A stretch of DNA of 64,000 nucleotides from Xiphophorus maculatus (Eukaryota; Chordata; Actinopteri; Cyprinodontiformes; Poeciliidae), in contig NC_036459.1 of assembly GCF_002775205.1 (NCBI RefSeq), positions 5,091,466 through 5,155,465 of the forward strand, read 5' to 3'. Of the stretch, positions 46,544 to 60,000 are shown one piece after another (position 1 is the first letter of the stretch; every line of letters starts with the position of its first letter). A program made the translations under genes and the position numbers. The notes under the pieces are model-generated. The model saw only the letters and a list, made by a program, of their open reading frames with translations, did not search any database and was not told where the DNA came from.

Positions 46544-49500
46544 ATGATTAAAAAGTTTGATAAGAAGGACGAAGAGTCTGGTAAGGATTTAAATATAACA
46601 GTTAATAGGAAGGCATAAGTTTTACGATTGAAACACGCTACAGAAATGCTAAGTGCTCGTCTGTTAGCTTGCTAGCTAAAGTTAACCAACCGGACCCTCA
46701 ACAATGGTTTAAGAAGAACATTATTGACATATTCTGACCTAAAGCGCAAAAGCAGACCAGTACTGCAGGTTTATCGAGTTTACATTTAACTGTTTGTGGT
46801 GACACTTAATTCCGAATAATATTTTGCCATGTTTACGGTTATGTCATAGCATTAGCTGTGCACGCTAGCGTTGTCTGAATTATCTTATTCTGTCACTTAG
46901 CTGCTATAGCTAGCCTTTGTATGTATATGTACATATATATACATATGTATTTAATTCTCACAATATGCCTTTTTTTCTTCTGGTATTCGAGTAACAAGTA
47001 ATACCATATTCTTCTTGTAATTAATTTATTTTGTCTCTTAGGAAGTGGGTCAAACCCTTTCCAGCACTTGGAGAAGAGTGCAGTTTTGCAAGAGGTAATT
47101 TTGAGCATAAGCTCTGGACTTTTATCTGTAACCAGGAGATAGTGGTTCTTATCCATGGTGTTTTCATTCACAGGCACGGATCTTCAATGAGACCCCCATC
47201 AATCCAAGAAGATGTCTCCATATCCTCACCAAGATCATCTACCTTCTCAATCAAGTAAAAATGACAAATATTTACTCTTGTTTAACTTTTAAGGATTTTA
47301 TTTATTTCAACAACAAAACTAACTATTCACTCTCTTTCTTGTGTTTATGTAGGGAGAGCATTTTGGGACCACCGAAGCCACTGAGGCTTTCTTTGCGATG
47401 ACGAGGCTGTTCCAGTCTAATGATGTAAGACATGTCCATTTAATCGTTTCTGTTGAATAACTTTTCACACATTTGATCTAAACAAGGTTTTCTCTGTTGT
47501 TTAGCAAACCCTGAGGAGGATGTGCTACCTGACTATAAAAGAGATGGCAAACATCTCTGAGGATGTCATCATTGTCACAAGCAGGTTTGTGTTGACGAAT
47601 CGTCTACTTGAAACGTCCATTTAAAAGTATTCACTCTCTTACAGTTTTATTCCTACCTAGTTCTATGCAAAAAAATGTAATTACTCCTAAATTTGGTAAC
47701 TGGTTGTGTCACATTTGGCAACAACTGCCATTTGGTGTCTGATTTTACTTTATATGTCTGTGGAGGATTTGTAGCCCATCCCTGTTTGCAGAACGGTTTT
47801 ATTCAGATTCTGATTGTGGGTAACCTGTTGAAGGCCCTAGCACTTGACATCAATTGGATTTAAGTCTGAGCTTTCAGTTAATAGTTCACTGGAGCTCCAG
47901 AGCCTTAAACTGAGGCCAATAAGATTCTTATCAGTTGTTGAGCCACTTTAGGTCAATAGATGATGTCTGCTTTTTAAAATTTTTTGTTTTTAAACCTCTT
48001 AGCCTATTTCATGTTGTCAAATGATGCATTGTAGTCCAGCAGAGTTGATTTTTCTTGTGCAGTTGTGTTACAAACTATATTTATATTTTGATGATTTATT
48101 AATAAAGTCTTGTCCTCATTTGTCTTTGCTTTAATAGCTTAACCAAAGACATGACTGGGAAAGAAGACGTGTACAGAGGTCCAGCCATCAGAGCTCTGTG
48201 CAGAATTACAGATGTGAGAGAAGTTTTCTATTTATCTCAGTTTACAGATTTTTGTTTTGTTGTCGTTCCATGCAGGAAGGAAATGTCTTTTCTTTAGGAG
48301 TGTTATTTATTTTCTTTGTGTGTGGGTTTGTGTCCTCACAGACCACCATGCTGCAGGCCATTGAAAGATACATGAAGCAGGCTATTGTGGACAAGGTGCC
48401 CAGTGTGTCCAGTTCAGCCCTGGTCTCCTCTCTGGTATGATTTATAAACCATAAAAAGAAAAGAATCCAGAATTTCTCGTGTTGTCGTTGGTAATCATCC
48501 GACAACAGTGTTTTGCTGTTGGATGACCTCGTCTCTGCTTTCTGTCTCTGCTTTCTCAGCACATGGTGAAGATGAGCTATGATGTGGTGAAGCGCTGGGT
48601 GAATGAAGCCCAGGAAGCTGCCTCCAGTGACAACATCATGGTCCAGGTAGGAAAGACACGCTCACGGTGGATCACTGCAACTCTGGGATTCATGAACAAA
48701 ACCTGTTGGTTTTAATTCTGTTTCCTGGTTTTTCGCCCTGTTAGTACCACGCTCTGGGCCTGTTGTATCACCTCCGGAAGAACGATCGTCTCGCTGTGAC
48801 CAAGATGCTCAACAAGTTCACCAAGTCTGGCCTGAAGTCGCCGTTCGCCTATTGCATGCTGATCCGCATCGCCAGCAAACTGCTGGACGAGACGGAGGGC
48901 GGGTGAGCAGAACGTAGCGTGGCTGGACAGAATGGCTGCCGCACCACAATGAATGAACTGGTGTTGACGTTCATTTTGTCTCAACCTGCAGTCACGACAG
49001 CCCCTTGTTTGACTTCATCGAGAGCTGCTTGAGGAACAAGAACGAGATGGTCGTTTACGAGGCTGCATCCGCCATTGTCCACATGCCCAACTGTACTGCC
49101 AGAGAGCTGGCGCCTGCTGTCTCAGGTGACCTGCTCTCTTAATTATTCATAAAGCTTGGTATTCAGAACACTGAGTTTTTTTCTTTGTGCCAGTTCAACT
49201 TATTCATAGAGAGATAATTCATGTCGTCTTAAGAAAATTTACAATAAATAAAAACATCCAATTTTTATACAGAAATGCAGACAGATACAAATTCAAATTA
49301 AGTAATGTCAATTGTTACTCTCTGTTTGATTCCAATTTAGACATTAGAAATAAATCAAGATTCAGAGATGCCATAAAAAAAAGACATTTTGTGTTTTCCT
49401 TCAGTTCTCCAGCTCTTCTGCAGCTCCCCTAAAGCCGCCCTGAGATATGCTGCTGTCAGGACCCTCAACAAGGTACAACTCTTCATTTTACAACATTAGG

Positions 49501-52500
49501 CGACAGTTTAGTTCAAGACCTCTAACAATCGGAAGTGTTAAGGCCACAAACACGTTGGCCCTTTTTGTATTTATTTGTAAATACTCGTTTTGACATCTCG
49601 GATGCAAGTCCGCAACAGATTTTTATGAGTCCTTCATGTGTTGTTCAGGTGGCCATGAAACACCCGTCGGCTGTGACCGCCTGCAACCTGGACCTGGAGA
49701 ACCTGATCACCGATTCCAACCGCAGCATCGCCACCCTGGCCATCACCACACTGCTGAAGACTGGCAGTGAGAGCAGCGTGGACCGCCTCATGAAACAGAT
49801 CTCCTCCTTTGTCTCTGAGATTTCGGATGAGTTCAAGGTGGGAAATCTTTGATTTGACGAAAATGGTATTAAAAAGGTTAAATTTATTTGAATCTGAAGT
49901 ATTAAAATGTTTTTTTTATGACTTTTGTTCCTTCAGGTGGTGGTTGTTCAGGCCATCAGTGCCCTGTGTCAGAAGTATCCCAGGAAGCACAGCGTCATGA
50001 TGAACTTCTTGTCCAACATGCTGAGAGACGACGTAAGTCGATCATCTTTATTCCACTATTTCTAAAGCTTCGAAAGTTGGTTTTATGATTCTGATTATTG
50101 TAGCAGTGCGGACCTCCTCCCACACGTATTGATCACTTCTGTCACTGCAGGGCGGCTTCGAGTACAAGCGGGCTATTGTGGACTGCATCATCAGCATCAT
50201 CGAGGAGAACCCTGAGAGCAAAGAGACGGGCTTGGCCCATCTGTGTGAGTTCATCGAGGACTGTGAGCACACAGTGCTGGCCACCAAGATCCTGCACCTG
50301 CTGGGCAAAGAGGGGCCGCGGACCCCGCAGCCCTCTAAGTACATCCGCTTCATCTTCAACCGGGTGGTGCTGGAGAGCGAGGCGGTTCGTGCAGGTGAGA
50401 CAGCATAAAGATCAGCGGCCTAGAAATCTGGTCTAGTAATCTGATTACCTCCAACTGGCCATTTGTATTTGTCTGCCTTCAGCTGCTGTGAGCGCTTTAG
50501 CTAAATTTGGAGCTCAGAATGACGATCTGCTGCCGAGCGTCCTGGTTCTCATGCAGAGGTGAGGCCTTGTTTTTATGTTTTTGTTTTCTTTCCTTTCCTT
50601 TTTTTTCTTTATCATACAACTGCATGTTTGTTGGAAATTTAAACTCTGTTGAACTCTGAATGAACTTTGTTTAATGAAGCCTCAAAAATGGATGAAATCA
50701 ACGAATATAAAACCAGTTCGCTTAATTTACTATTTCCTCATTTCATAAACTAATGGAGTTTTTTTTTTATTTTTAGAAAAGACAGCTCATGTTGATTTAT
50801 TTGCTAATCAGCATGAGAAAACAACAGACTGCAAATATTATGTCCAAAGTGATGTTGAATGCCTAGTAATAATTTGATCACGGATTAATATGATCTGTTC
50901 TCACAGGTGTATGATGGACAGCGATGACGAGGTCAGAGACAGAGCTACTTTCTACATGAACGTGCTGCAGCAGAAGCAGAAAGCTCTGAATGCTGCTTAT
51001 ATATTTAATGGTAAATATCGGCATTTATGAGGCTTACAAGATAAACTTTACAATTAATCAGAACATCAGGTGTTGACGTGTCCTCCTTGTGTCTCAGGTC
51101 TGTCCGTGTCCATTCCTGGCCTGGAGAAGTCCCTCCACCAGTACACCCTGGAGCCCTCGGAGAAGCCTTTCGACATGAAGTCTGTACCTCTGGCCACCAC
51201 TCCAATCACAGAGCAGAAAATGGGTAAGACCACATTGTTTCATTCAGATTAAATTACAGAATATTGCTGTGCACAAAATAAATTGAGTTCGTCTGTTTTT
51301 CTTCTAGAAATTGCTCCTGTTGCTACGAGCAAACTGCCAGAGAAGTTGGCTCCATCACGGCAAGACATCTACCAGGGTAAGTAAGACAGATGGACCCGCT
51401 TCAGTTATTGCTTTTTATTAGATAAATGATCAAAACGTTCACCTTAACATTCATTTATTAATTTTTTTTCCCCTTTCTTGCAGAACAACTTGCTTCCATC
51501 CCAGAATTCCAGGCTCTCGGCCCATTATTCAAGTCGTCAGAGCCGGTACAGCTGACAGAGGCCGAGACGGAATACGTGGTTCGCTGCATCAAGCACACAT
51601 TCGCCCGACACATGGTGTTCCAGTTCGACTGCACAAACACGCTGAACGACCAGCTGCTCCAAAAGGTTTGTTAAAAGATGGACGGTAGTCCTGCTCCCTG
51701 CTGGAGACCAGAACATTTTTCCAATGTCTGGTCCAATGCTGGCTGGAATCTTATTTAGAATAAGTGATTATTATGTGACAAGACTGAACTGTTGTCTGTT
51801 GCAGGTGGTAGTACAGATGGAGCCATCAGAAGCCTACGAGGTAGCGCACTACATCCCAGCCCCCAGCCTCCCCTACAGCCAGCCCGGCTCCTCCTACACT
51901 TTGGTGCGGCTGCCTGATGATGACCCCACTGCAGGTAGGAACGTTTACTGGGACCGCTCAGGGTTCAGTTTGGAAAAGTCTAGAATTTTTCATATCAAAT
52001 CACAGTATCCATCGTAAGGGAACTGTTTGGATGCACTAGTTGATGCACACACTTCATGTAACAAATTTCTCAAATCTGGGTTTGTCAATGCAATCATAAG
52101 GTTTACTTATGTACGTCTCAGTGTCTGAATCCTGCAGTATAGAGGTACTTTGTTCTGTCCAAATTCTTCAATCTATTTTCTTTTTGTTAGATAATATAAG
52201 TACATTATAGTGATAGAAATCATAATGCATCCCCTTCTCCAACCTGGCACCCACCAACCGTAGCATTTTGTTGTCCCTCATTGATGTCTAGTAGAGCAAC
52301 TTTGTCATTATTGGTCAATTTAATTTTTTTTTTTTTTTTTTTTTTGCAAATGTATTGATTGCCCCAATCATCAAGTTCAAAGCACACCATCCAGTTACAG
52401 ATGTACAGATAGAAGTGGTGCCATGTCAACATTCATATTTCTTTTAATTTAGCAGCCTGGCTACCATCTTTATGGCCTAGTTTATACAACTTCAAAAACT

Positions 52501-53393
52501 CTATTAATTTGAACCAGCAAAACCTAAGAATGTGTTAGGAACCCTGGATTTTAATGATTTAGAGTTCAACTGTGGTTTCCGTTTACTTGCAGTGTCCTGC
52601 ACATTCAGCTGTACAATGAAGTACCTGGTGAGGGACTGTGACCCAAACACAGGAGAGCCTGATGACGACGGTTATGATGATGAATATGTGGTATGTAGAA
52701 CTGAAGTTGGAGCTGGTAAAATGGCTTCATCTGCCTGAACCTGAGGTTTGAATTGGAATTCTCATTTGTTCAGCTGGAGGACCTGGAAGTGACGGTCGCA
52801 GATCACATACAGAAAGTTCTGAAACCAAACTTTGGCGCAGCATGGGAGGAAGTGGGAGACGAAAATGAGAAGGAGGAAACATTTGCCCTGGCATCTGTGC
52901 GAACACTAGATGGTACACAGTTTGAACATTTTAGGAAAGCTGACGCTTGTGCACACTAAGGTGTGCTTTAATCATACATTAAGTGATGCCTGGTGTATTG
53001 TATCACAACAGAGGCGGTGGGTAACATCATCAGCTTCCTGGGAATGCAGCCCTGTGAACGCTCCGACAAAGTTCCTGAAAACAAGAACTCTCATGTTCTC
53101 TTTCTTGCTGGTGAGTCTGATTCCTGGATGAAAGTAAATTTTTAGAGAATGATTTGCTGAAATGAAGACACCAGAATACATGACATATCTTTTAGACTCA
53201 GAACAATTTTAAGTTGTCCTGTTTCTTCTGGTGACCTGATTCTACCCGCCTTCTCTGTCCAGGTGTGTTCCGAGGAGGTCACGATGTCCTGGTTCGGGCC
53301 CGTCTGGCGCTGGCTGATGGTGTCACCATGCAAGTGACGGTTCGCAGCACAGAGGAGACTGTTGTTGATGTAATCCTTGCATCTGTAGGCTAG
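46544..53393 (+). CDS. copg2: Coatomer subunit gamma-2
   Basis: Subunit of the COPI coat that covers Golgi-derived vesicles; gamma-COP sits in the AP-like F-subcomplex and binds cargo tails and ARF1. It has 24 coding exons: 46544-46580, 47042-47094, 47174-47254, 47353-47424, 47505-47584, 48138-48213, 48342-48434, 48560-48646, 48745-48902, 48992-49125, 49405-49472, 49649-49837, 49937-50032, 50151-50394, 50483-50558, 50907-51010, 51098-51223, 51308-51376, 51484-51665, 51805-51934, 52593-52690, 52774-52912, 53012-53110 and 53263-53393. Phases all agree. The product starts [20 protein letters not shown], has the long alpha-solenoid adaptin-like trunk (to about residue 550), a hinge ([15 protein letters not shown]), and a C-terminal appendage ending [13 protein letters not shown] rather than MLKK, and [19 protein letters not shown], favour the gamma-2 paralogue. 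The neighbour mest agrees. The gene appears complete and intact. Confidence 0.97.
47630..47900. mobile_element. copg2: Tc1/mariner-type relic in copg2 intron 5
   Basis: AAAAGTATTCACTCTCTTAC at the left, then TGTGTCACATTTGGCAACAAC, TGCAGAACGGTTTTATTCAG and GACATCAATTGGATTTAAG have the texture of a decayed DNA transposon. It lies in the 553 bp intron 47585-48137. The family assignment is weak. Confidence 0.45.
51935..52592. other. copg2: copg2 intron 20
   Basis: AT-rich intron with a run of about 23 T at 52,323-52,345. The frames through it are not coding; the exon donor at 51934 and acceptor at 52592 fit the COPG appendage sequence exactly. Confidence 0.7.
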
Positions 53394-53565
53394 AACTACA
53401 AATATGTGCCAACTAATGACACAAAGCATGCAGCAGCCCTTATCCATCATTTCCTCAGTCCTGAAGCTTAACTCGTTATTGTGATTCCTGGTACAAATGT
53501 TTTATATCTTCTATGTAAACTAAAACTTTTTGGTTTTTCCATCTTTTTGTTTCTTTCAACTTCAC

Positions 53566-53571
53566 AATAAA
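53566..53571 (+). terminator. copg2: copg2 poly(A) signal
   Basis: AATAAA in TTCACAATAAAGTTGG, 173 nt after the stop codon. Cleavage is expected near 53,585-53,600, where the mest transcript also ends on the other strand. Confidence 0.75.
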
Positions 53572-53614
53572 GTTGGTCAAAATGCAACTTTAAACTTTTT
53601 TTCAGAAAATTAAT

Positions 53615-53638
53615 TTTATTTAAAGAAAATTTTTTATT
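53615..53638 (-). terminator. mest: mest poly(A) signal candidates
   Basis: On the minus strand AATAAA occurs at 53615-53620 and again at 53633-53638, about 250-270 nt after the mest stop. The distance to the copg2 signal on the other strand is about 45-65 nt, so the two 3' ends nearly meet or overlap. Confidence 0.6.
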
Positions 53639-53886
53639 TTAAGTCATTTCTATTTTTGAAGAATGTAGAAAATTATATCAAAAGTAATTCACAATGCAGG
53701 ATAGTGTTCAACAGATATGCTCACTGACTATAATTTATCTCAAGGTTTATAAATCATGATTTTCTTTCCTCAGACTTAACTTCATCGTTTAAGTTAGTCA
53801 ACATTCTTAATTGGCAGTTAGAAATAATTTAAGTTATTTTGCATCTGATTTTGATACCTCACAATAGGCATGCGTTTGCGATCTGG

Positions 53887-54926
53887 TTAGAAAGAGTGAA
53901 TGAAATTGAAGTAAGCCTTTAGGAAACCGGTGGGATCCTCCAGCTGTGGGTAGTGACTGATGTGGTCGTCCAGAATGGTGACTGTTGACCTTTTCACCAA
54001 ATGCCTGAAAGAATCAAATACAAGTAAAGTGTATTTTAATTTACCTTTATAAAATATTCTAACAAATTACATGTTACCACCTGAGAATGTTTTTGCTAAA
54101 CATCACTTTTGCAAAGCAATGTGTATGGAGGTAAAGGCATCACTCACATATAAAGACGGATGAACTGTGGATGGGGGTTGACAGGGTCCAGGGGTCCGTA
54201 GATCATGTGCACTGAAAAACAAAAGGGGGAGGACATGATGGTCATTGTGGAGATGAACGAGGGTCTTAAAATTACAGGTTAAAACACATTTTTAACAAAG
54301 AATTTGCTCCACCCAAGCACCACTTACATGGAGCATGCGTGGATGTGAGTGCTCCCACCCATCGATCTCTATGTTGAAATCTCTGATTGATGTACTGGAG
54401 AATACTAAGAAGATAGAAGCCCCACATTCAGTCAACTGTCTGTCAGTGAACCAGAAACAGTGAGCACATAAGCACATCATCACCTGTCCAAAACCAGGTT
54501 GCCGTCATTGTAGCGTAAACTTGTCCACATGTCCCAGAACTCTGCGTCTGTGGGCTGAGTGTAGGGACCGAATACTTCTCTAACGCTACCAATCAAGGAG
54601 AAAATGTGAAGAAAGTCTTATTTCTTCATCAATCCATCAATCTTCTGATGTATTTTAAAACACTGGTCCTCTTACCCCTTTTGGAAGATCATAAAGTTGG
54701 TGAGGCGCGTCAGAAATGTTGCCAGAATACTTGAGTCCTTCAACAGCTTATGGGAAGAAATTAAAAACAGGTCAGCCAAAAATGAAAAATGTCCATCCCT
54801 TTTCTATTCCCCATTAATAATTGGAAACAATAAAATATTATACTTAAAATGAATTGAGAAGTATGAAGAAGACAGATTCACTCACTGTCTGCAGCAACCG
54901 TGGGTGGTGTGTTTCTGGAAATATTC
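53887..54926 (-). CDS. mest: Mesoderm-specific transcript protein, C-terminal part (partial)
   Basis: Alpha/beta hydrolase-fold protein of the ER membrane, linked in mammals to growth and adipocyte size; its substrate is not established. Six exons on the minus strand, 5' to 3': 54926-54886, 54746-54676, 54585-54484, 54404-54328, 54211-54148 and 54004-53887 (stop TAA at 53889-53887). They code about 157 aa of an expected 330 or so. Landmarks: [83 protein letters not shown] and [18 protein letters not shown], the last holding the catalytic-type His region. All match MEST. The upstream exons are not in the window, so they must lie beyond 64,000, across the satellite array. The gene converges with copg2 on the opposite strand. 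Confidence 0.95.
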
Positions 54927-55018
54927 CTGTTGGAAATCAAAATGTCAGGACTATCCATGATTTTTACATCAAAACAATCAGGTAAGTTTAAAAGCACATA
55001 TTTCAGACAAATACTACG

Positions 55019-57068
55019 AGACATTTTTGACGTCATACTATAGTATGTCATTTTATTGACATTTTCGACATAGTATAGTATGTCATTCTTTTGGACATTT
55101 TCAACGTCATACTGTAGTATGTCATTTTATTGACATTTTCGACATCATAGTATAGTATGTCATTTTTTGGACATTTTTGACGTCATACTCTAGTACGTCA
55201 TTTTTTTGGACATTTTTGACATCAAATGTCATTTTTTTGACGTCATAGTATGTGTCATTTTTATGACATTTTCGACGTCATAAAATGTCATTTTATTGAC
55301 ATTTTCAACATCATAGTATAGTATATCTTTTCTTTGGACAATTTCGACGTCATACTATAGTATGTCATTTTTTGTCATTTTCTACGTCATACTATATATA
55401 CTATGTGATTTTTTGGACATTTTCGACGTCATACTATAGTACGTCATTTTTATGGATATTTTTGACATCATAGTATAGCATGTCATTTATTGGACATTTT
55501 CGATGTCATAGTATAGCATGTCACTTTTTGGACATTTTCGACGTCATAGTATAGCACGTCATTTTTTTGGACATTTTCGACGTCATAGTATAGCATGTCA
55601 CTTTTTGGACATTTTCGACGTCATAGTATAGCACGTCATTTTTTTGGACATTTTCGACGTCATAGTATAGCATGTCACTTTTTGGACATTTTCGACGTCA
55701 TAGTATAGCATGTCATTTTTTTTGACATTTTCGACGTCATAGTATAGCATGTCATTTTTTTTTGTGACATTTTCGACGTCGTAGTATAGCATGTCATTTT
55801 TTTTGACATTTTCGACGTCATAGTATAGCATGTCATTTTTATGGACATTTTTGACATCATAGTATATAGCATGTCATTTTTTTTGGACATTTTCGACGTC
55901 ATAGTATAACGTCATTTTTTTTGACATTTTCGACGTCGTAGTATAGCATGTCATTTTTTTTGACATTTTCGACGTCATAGTATAGCATGTCATTTTTATG
56001 GACATTTTTGACATCATAGTATAGCATGTCATTTATTGGACATTTTCGATGTCATAGTATAGCATGTCACTTTTTGGACATTTTCGACGTCATAGTATAG
56101 CATGTCATTTTTTGGACATTTTCGACGTCAGAGTATAGCATGTCTTTTTTTTGGGACATTTTTGACGTCATAGTATAGCATGTCATTTTTTGGACATTTT
56201 CGACGTCATAGTATAGCATGTCATTTTTTTTTTGACATTTTCGACGTCGTAGTATAGCATGTCATTTTTTTTGACATTTTCGACGTCATAGTATAGCATG
56301 TCATTTTTATGGACATTTTTGACATCATAGTATAGCATGTCATTTATTGGACATTTTCGATGTCATAGTATAGCATGTCACTTTTTGGACATTTTCGACG
56401 TCATAGTATAGCATGTCATTTTTTGGACATTTTCGACGTCAGAGTATAGCATGTCTTTTTTTTGGGACATTTTTGACGTCATAGTATAGCATGTCATTTT
56501 TTGGACATTTTCGACGTCATAGTATAGCATGTCTTTTTTTTTTTGACATTTTCGACGTCGTAGTATAGCATGTCATTTTTATGGACATTTTTGACATCAT
56601 AGTATAGCATGTCATTTTTATGGACATTTTTGACATCATAGTATATAGCATGTCATTTTTTTTGGACATTTTCGACGTCATAGTATAACGTCATTTTTTT
56701 GGACATTTTCGACGTCATAGTATAGCATGTCATTCTTTTGGACATTTTCGACGTCATAGTATAGAATGTCATTTTTTGGACATTTTCGATGTCATAGTAT
56801 AGCATGTCATTTTTTTTTACATTTTCGATGTCATAGTATAGCATGTCATTTTTTTTTTTACATTTTCGACGTCGTAGTATAGCATGTCATTTTTATGGAC
56901 ATTTTCGACGTCATAGTATAGCATGTCATTTTTTGGACATTTTCAACATCATACTATAGCATGTCATTTTTTTGGACATTTTTGACGTCATAGTAGCATG
57001 TCATTTTTTTTGGACATTTTTGACGTCATAGTATAGCATGTCATTTTTTTGGACATTTTCGACGTCAT
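55019..57068 (-). repeat. Satellite left arm, reverse orientation
   Basis: The units read as the reverse complement of those to the right (GACATTTTCGACGTCATAG, then TATAGCATGTCATTTTTT). The first 450 bp (55019-55460) are more diverged and use ATACTATAGTATGTCAT in place of ATAGTATAGCATGTCAT, and unit spacing is irregular. Further in, the units are homogeneous. A block of about 160 bp at 55918-56075 recurs near 56227-56385, a local higher-order duplication of about 309 bp. Confidence 0.93.
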
Positions 57069-60000
57069 AAAAAAATGACATGCTATAGTATGACGTCGAA
57101 AATGTGAAAAAAAAAATGACATGCTAATATACTATGACGTCGAAAATGTCCAAAAAATGACATTCTATACTATGACGTCGAAAATGTCCAAAAGAATGCC
57201 ATGCTATACTATGACGTCGAAAATGTAAAAAAAAAATGACATGCTATACTACGACGTCGAAAATGTCAAAAAAAAAATGACATGCTATACTATGACGTCA
57301 AAAATGTCCAAAAAATGACATGCTATACTATGACGTCGAAAATGTCCAAAAGAATGCCATGCTATACTATGACGTCGAAAATGTAAAAAAAAAATGACAT
57401 GCTAATATACTATGACGTCGAAAATGTCCAAAAAAGTGACATGCTATACTATGATGTCGAAAATGTCCAAAAAATGACATGCTATACTATGACGTCAAAA
57501 ATGTCCAAAAAAAATGACATGCTATACTATGACGTCGAAAATGTCCAAAAAATGACATGCTATACTATGACGTCGAAAATGTCCAAAAAATGACATGCTA
57601 TATACTATGACGTCGAAAATGTCCATAAAAATGACATGCTATATACTATGACGTCGAAAATGTCCAAAAAAATGACATGCTATACTATGACGTCGAAAAT
57701 GTAAAAAAAAAAATGACATCATAGTATACTATGATGTCGAAAATGTCAAAGAAAATGACATGCTATACTATGACGTCGAAAATGTAAAAAAAAATGACAT
57801 GCTATACTATGACGTCGAAAATGTCCAAAAAATGACATGCTATACTATGACGTCGAAAATGTCCAAAAAATGACATGCTATACTATGACGTCGAAAATGT
57901 AAAAAAAAATGACATGCTATACTATGACGTCGAAAATGTCCGAAAAATGACAAGCTATACTATGACGTCGAAAATGTCCAAAAAAATGACATGCTATATA
58001 CTATGACGTCGAAAATGTCCGAAAAATGACATGCTATACTATGACGTCGAAAATGTCCAAAAAATGACATGCTATACTATGATGTCGAAAATGTCAAAAA
58101 AAATGACATGCTATACTATGACGTCGAAAATGTCCAAAAAAATGACATGCTATACTATGACGTCAAAAATGTCCAAAAAATGACACTATGACGTCGAAAA
58201 TGTCCAAAAAATGACATGCTATACTATGACGTCAAAAATGTCCAAAAAAATGACATGCTATACTATGACGTTGAAAATGTCCAAAAAAATGACATGCTAT
58301 AGTATGATGTTGAAAATGTCCAAAAAATGACATGCTATACTATGACGTCGAAAATGTAAAAAAAAAAAATGACATCATAGTATACTATGATGTCGAAAAT
58401 GTCAAAGAAAATGACATGCTATACTATGACGTCGAAAATGTCCAAAAAATGACATGCTATATACTATGACGTCGAAAATGTCCATAAAAATGACATGCTA
58501 TATACTATGACGTCGAAAATGTCCAAAAAAATGACATGCTATACTATGACGTCGAAAATGTAAAAAAAAATGACATGCTATACTATGACGTCGAAAATGT
58601 CCAAAAAATGACATGCTATACTATGACGTCGAAAATGTCCAAAAAATGACATGCTATACTATGACGTCGAAAATGTCCGAAAAATGACAAGCTATACTAT
58701 GACGTCGAAAATGTCCAAAAAAATGACATGCTATATACTATGACGTCGAAAATGTCCGAAAAATGACATGCTATACTATGACGTCGAAAATGTCCAAAAA
58801 AATGACATGCTATACTATGACGTCGAAAATGTCCAAAAAATGACATGCTATACTATGATGTCGAAAATGTCAAAAAAAATGACATGCTATACTATGACGT
58901 CGAAAATGTCCAAAAAAATGACATGCTATACTATGACGTCAAAAATGTCCAAAAAATGACACTATGACGTCGAAAATGTCCAAAAAATGACATGCTATAC
59001 TATGACGTCAAAAATGTCCAAAAAAATGACATGCTATACTATGACGTTGAAAATGTCCAAAAAAATGACATGCTATAGTATGATGTTGAAAATGTCCAAA
59101 AAATGACATGCTATACTATGACGTCGAAAATGTAAAAAAAAAAAATGACATCATAGTATACTATGATGTCGAAAATGTCAAAGAAAATGACATGCTATAC
59201 TATGACGTCGAAAATGTAAAAAAAAATGACATGCTATACTATGACGTCGAAAATGTCCAAAAAAATGACATGCTATACTATGACGTCAAAAATGTCCAAA
59301 AAATGACACTATGACGTCGAAAATGTCCAAAAAATGACATGCTATACTATGACGTCAAAAATGTCCAAAAAAATGACATGCTATACTATGACGTTGAAAA
59401 TGTCCAAAAAAATGACATGCTATAGTATGATGTTGAAAATGTCCAAAAAATGACATGCTATACTATGACGTCGAAAATGTAAAAAAAAAAAATGACATCA
59501 TAGTATACTATGATGTCGAAAATGTCAAAGAAAATGACATGCTATACTATGACGTCGAAAATGTAAAAAAAAATGACATGCTATACTATGACGTCGAAAA
59601 TGTAAAAAAAAATGACATGCTATACTATGACGTCGAAAATGTCCGAAAAATGACAAGCTATACTATGACGTCGAAAATGTCCAAAAAAATGACATGCTAT
59701 ATACTATGACGTCGAAAATGTCCGAAAAATGACATGCTATACTATGACGTCGAAAATGTCCAAAAAAATGACATGCTATACTATGACGTCGAAAATGTCC
59801 AAAAAATGACATGCTATACTATGATGTCGAAAATGTCAAAAAAAATGACATGCTATACTATGACGTCGAAAATGTCCAAAAAAATGACATGCTATACTAT
59901 GACGTCAAAAATGTCCAAAAAATGACACTATGACGTCGAAAATGTCCAAAAAATGACATGCTATACTATGACGTCAAAAATGTCCAAAAAAATGACATGC

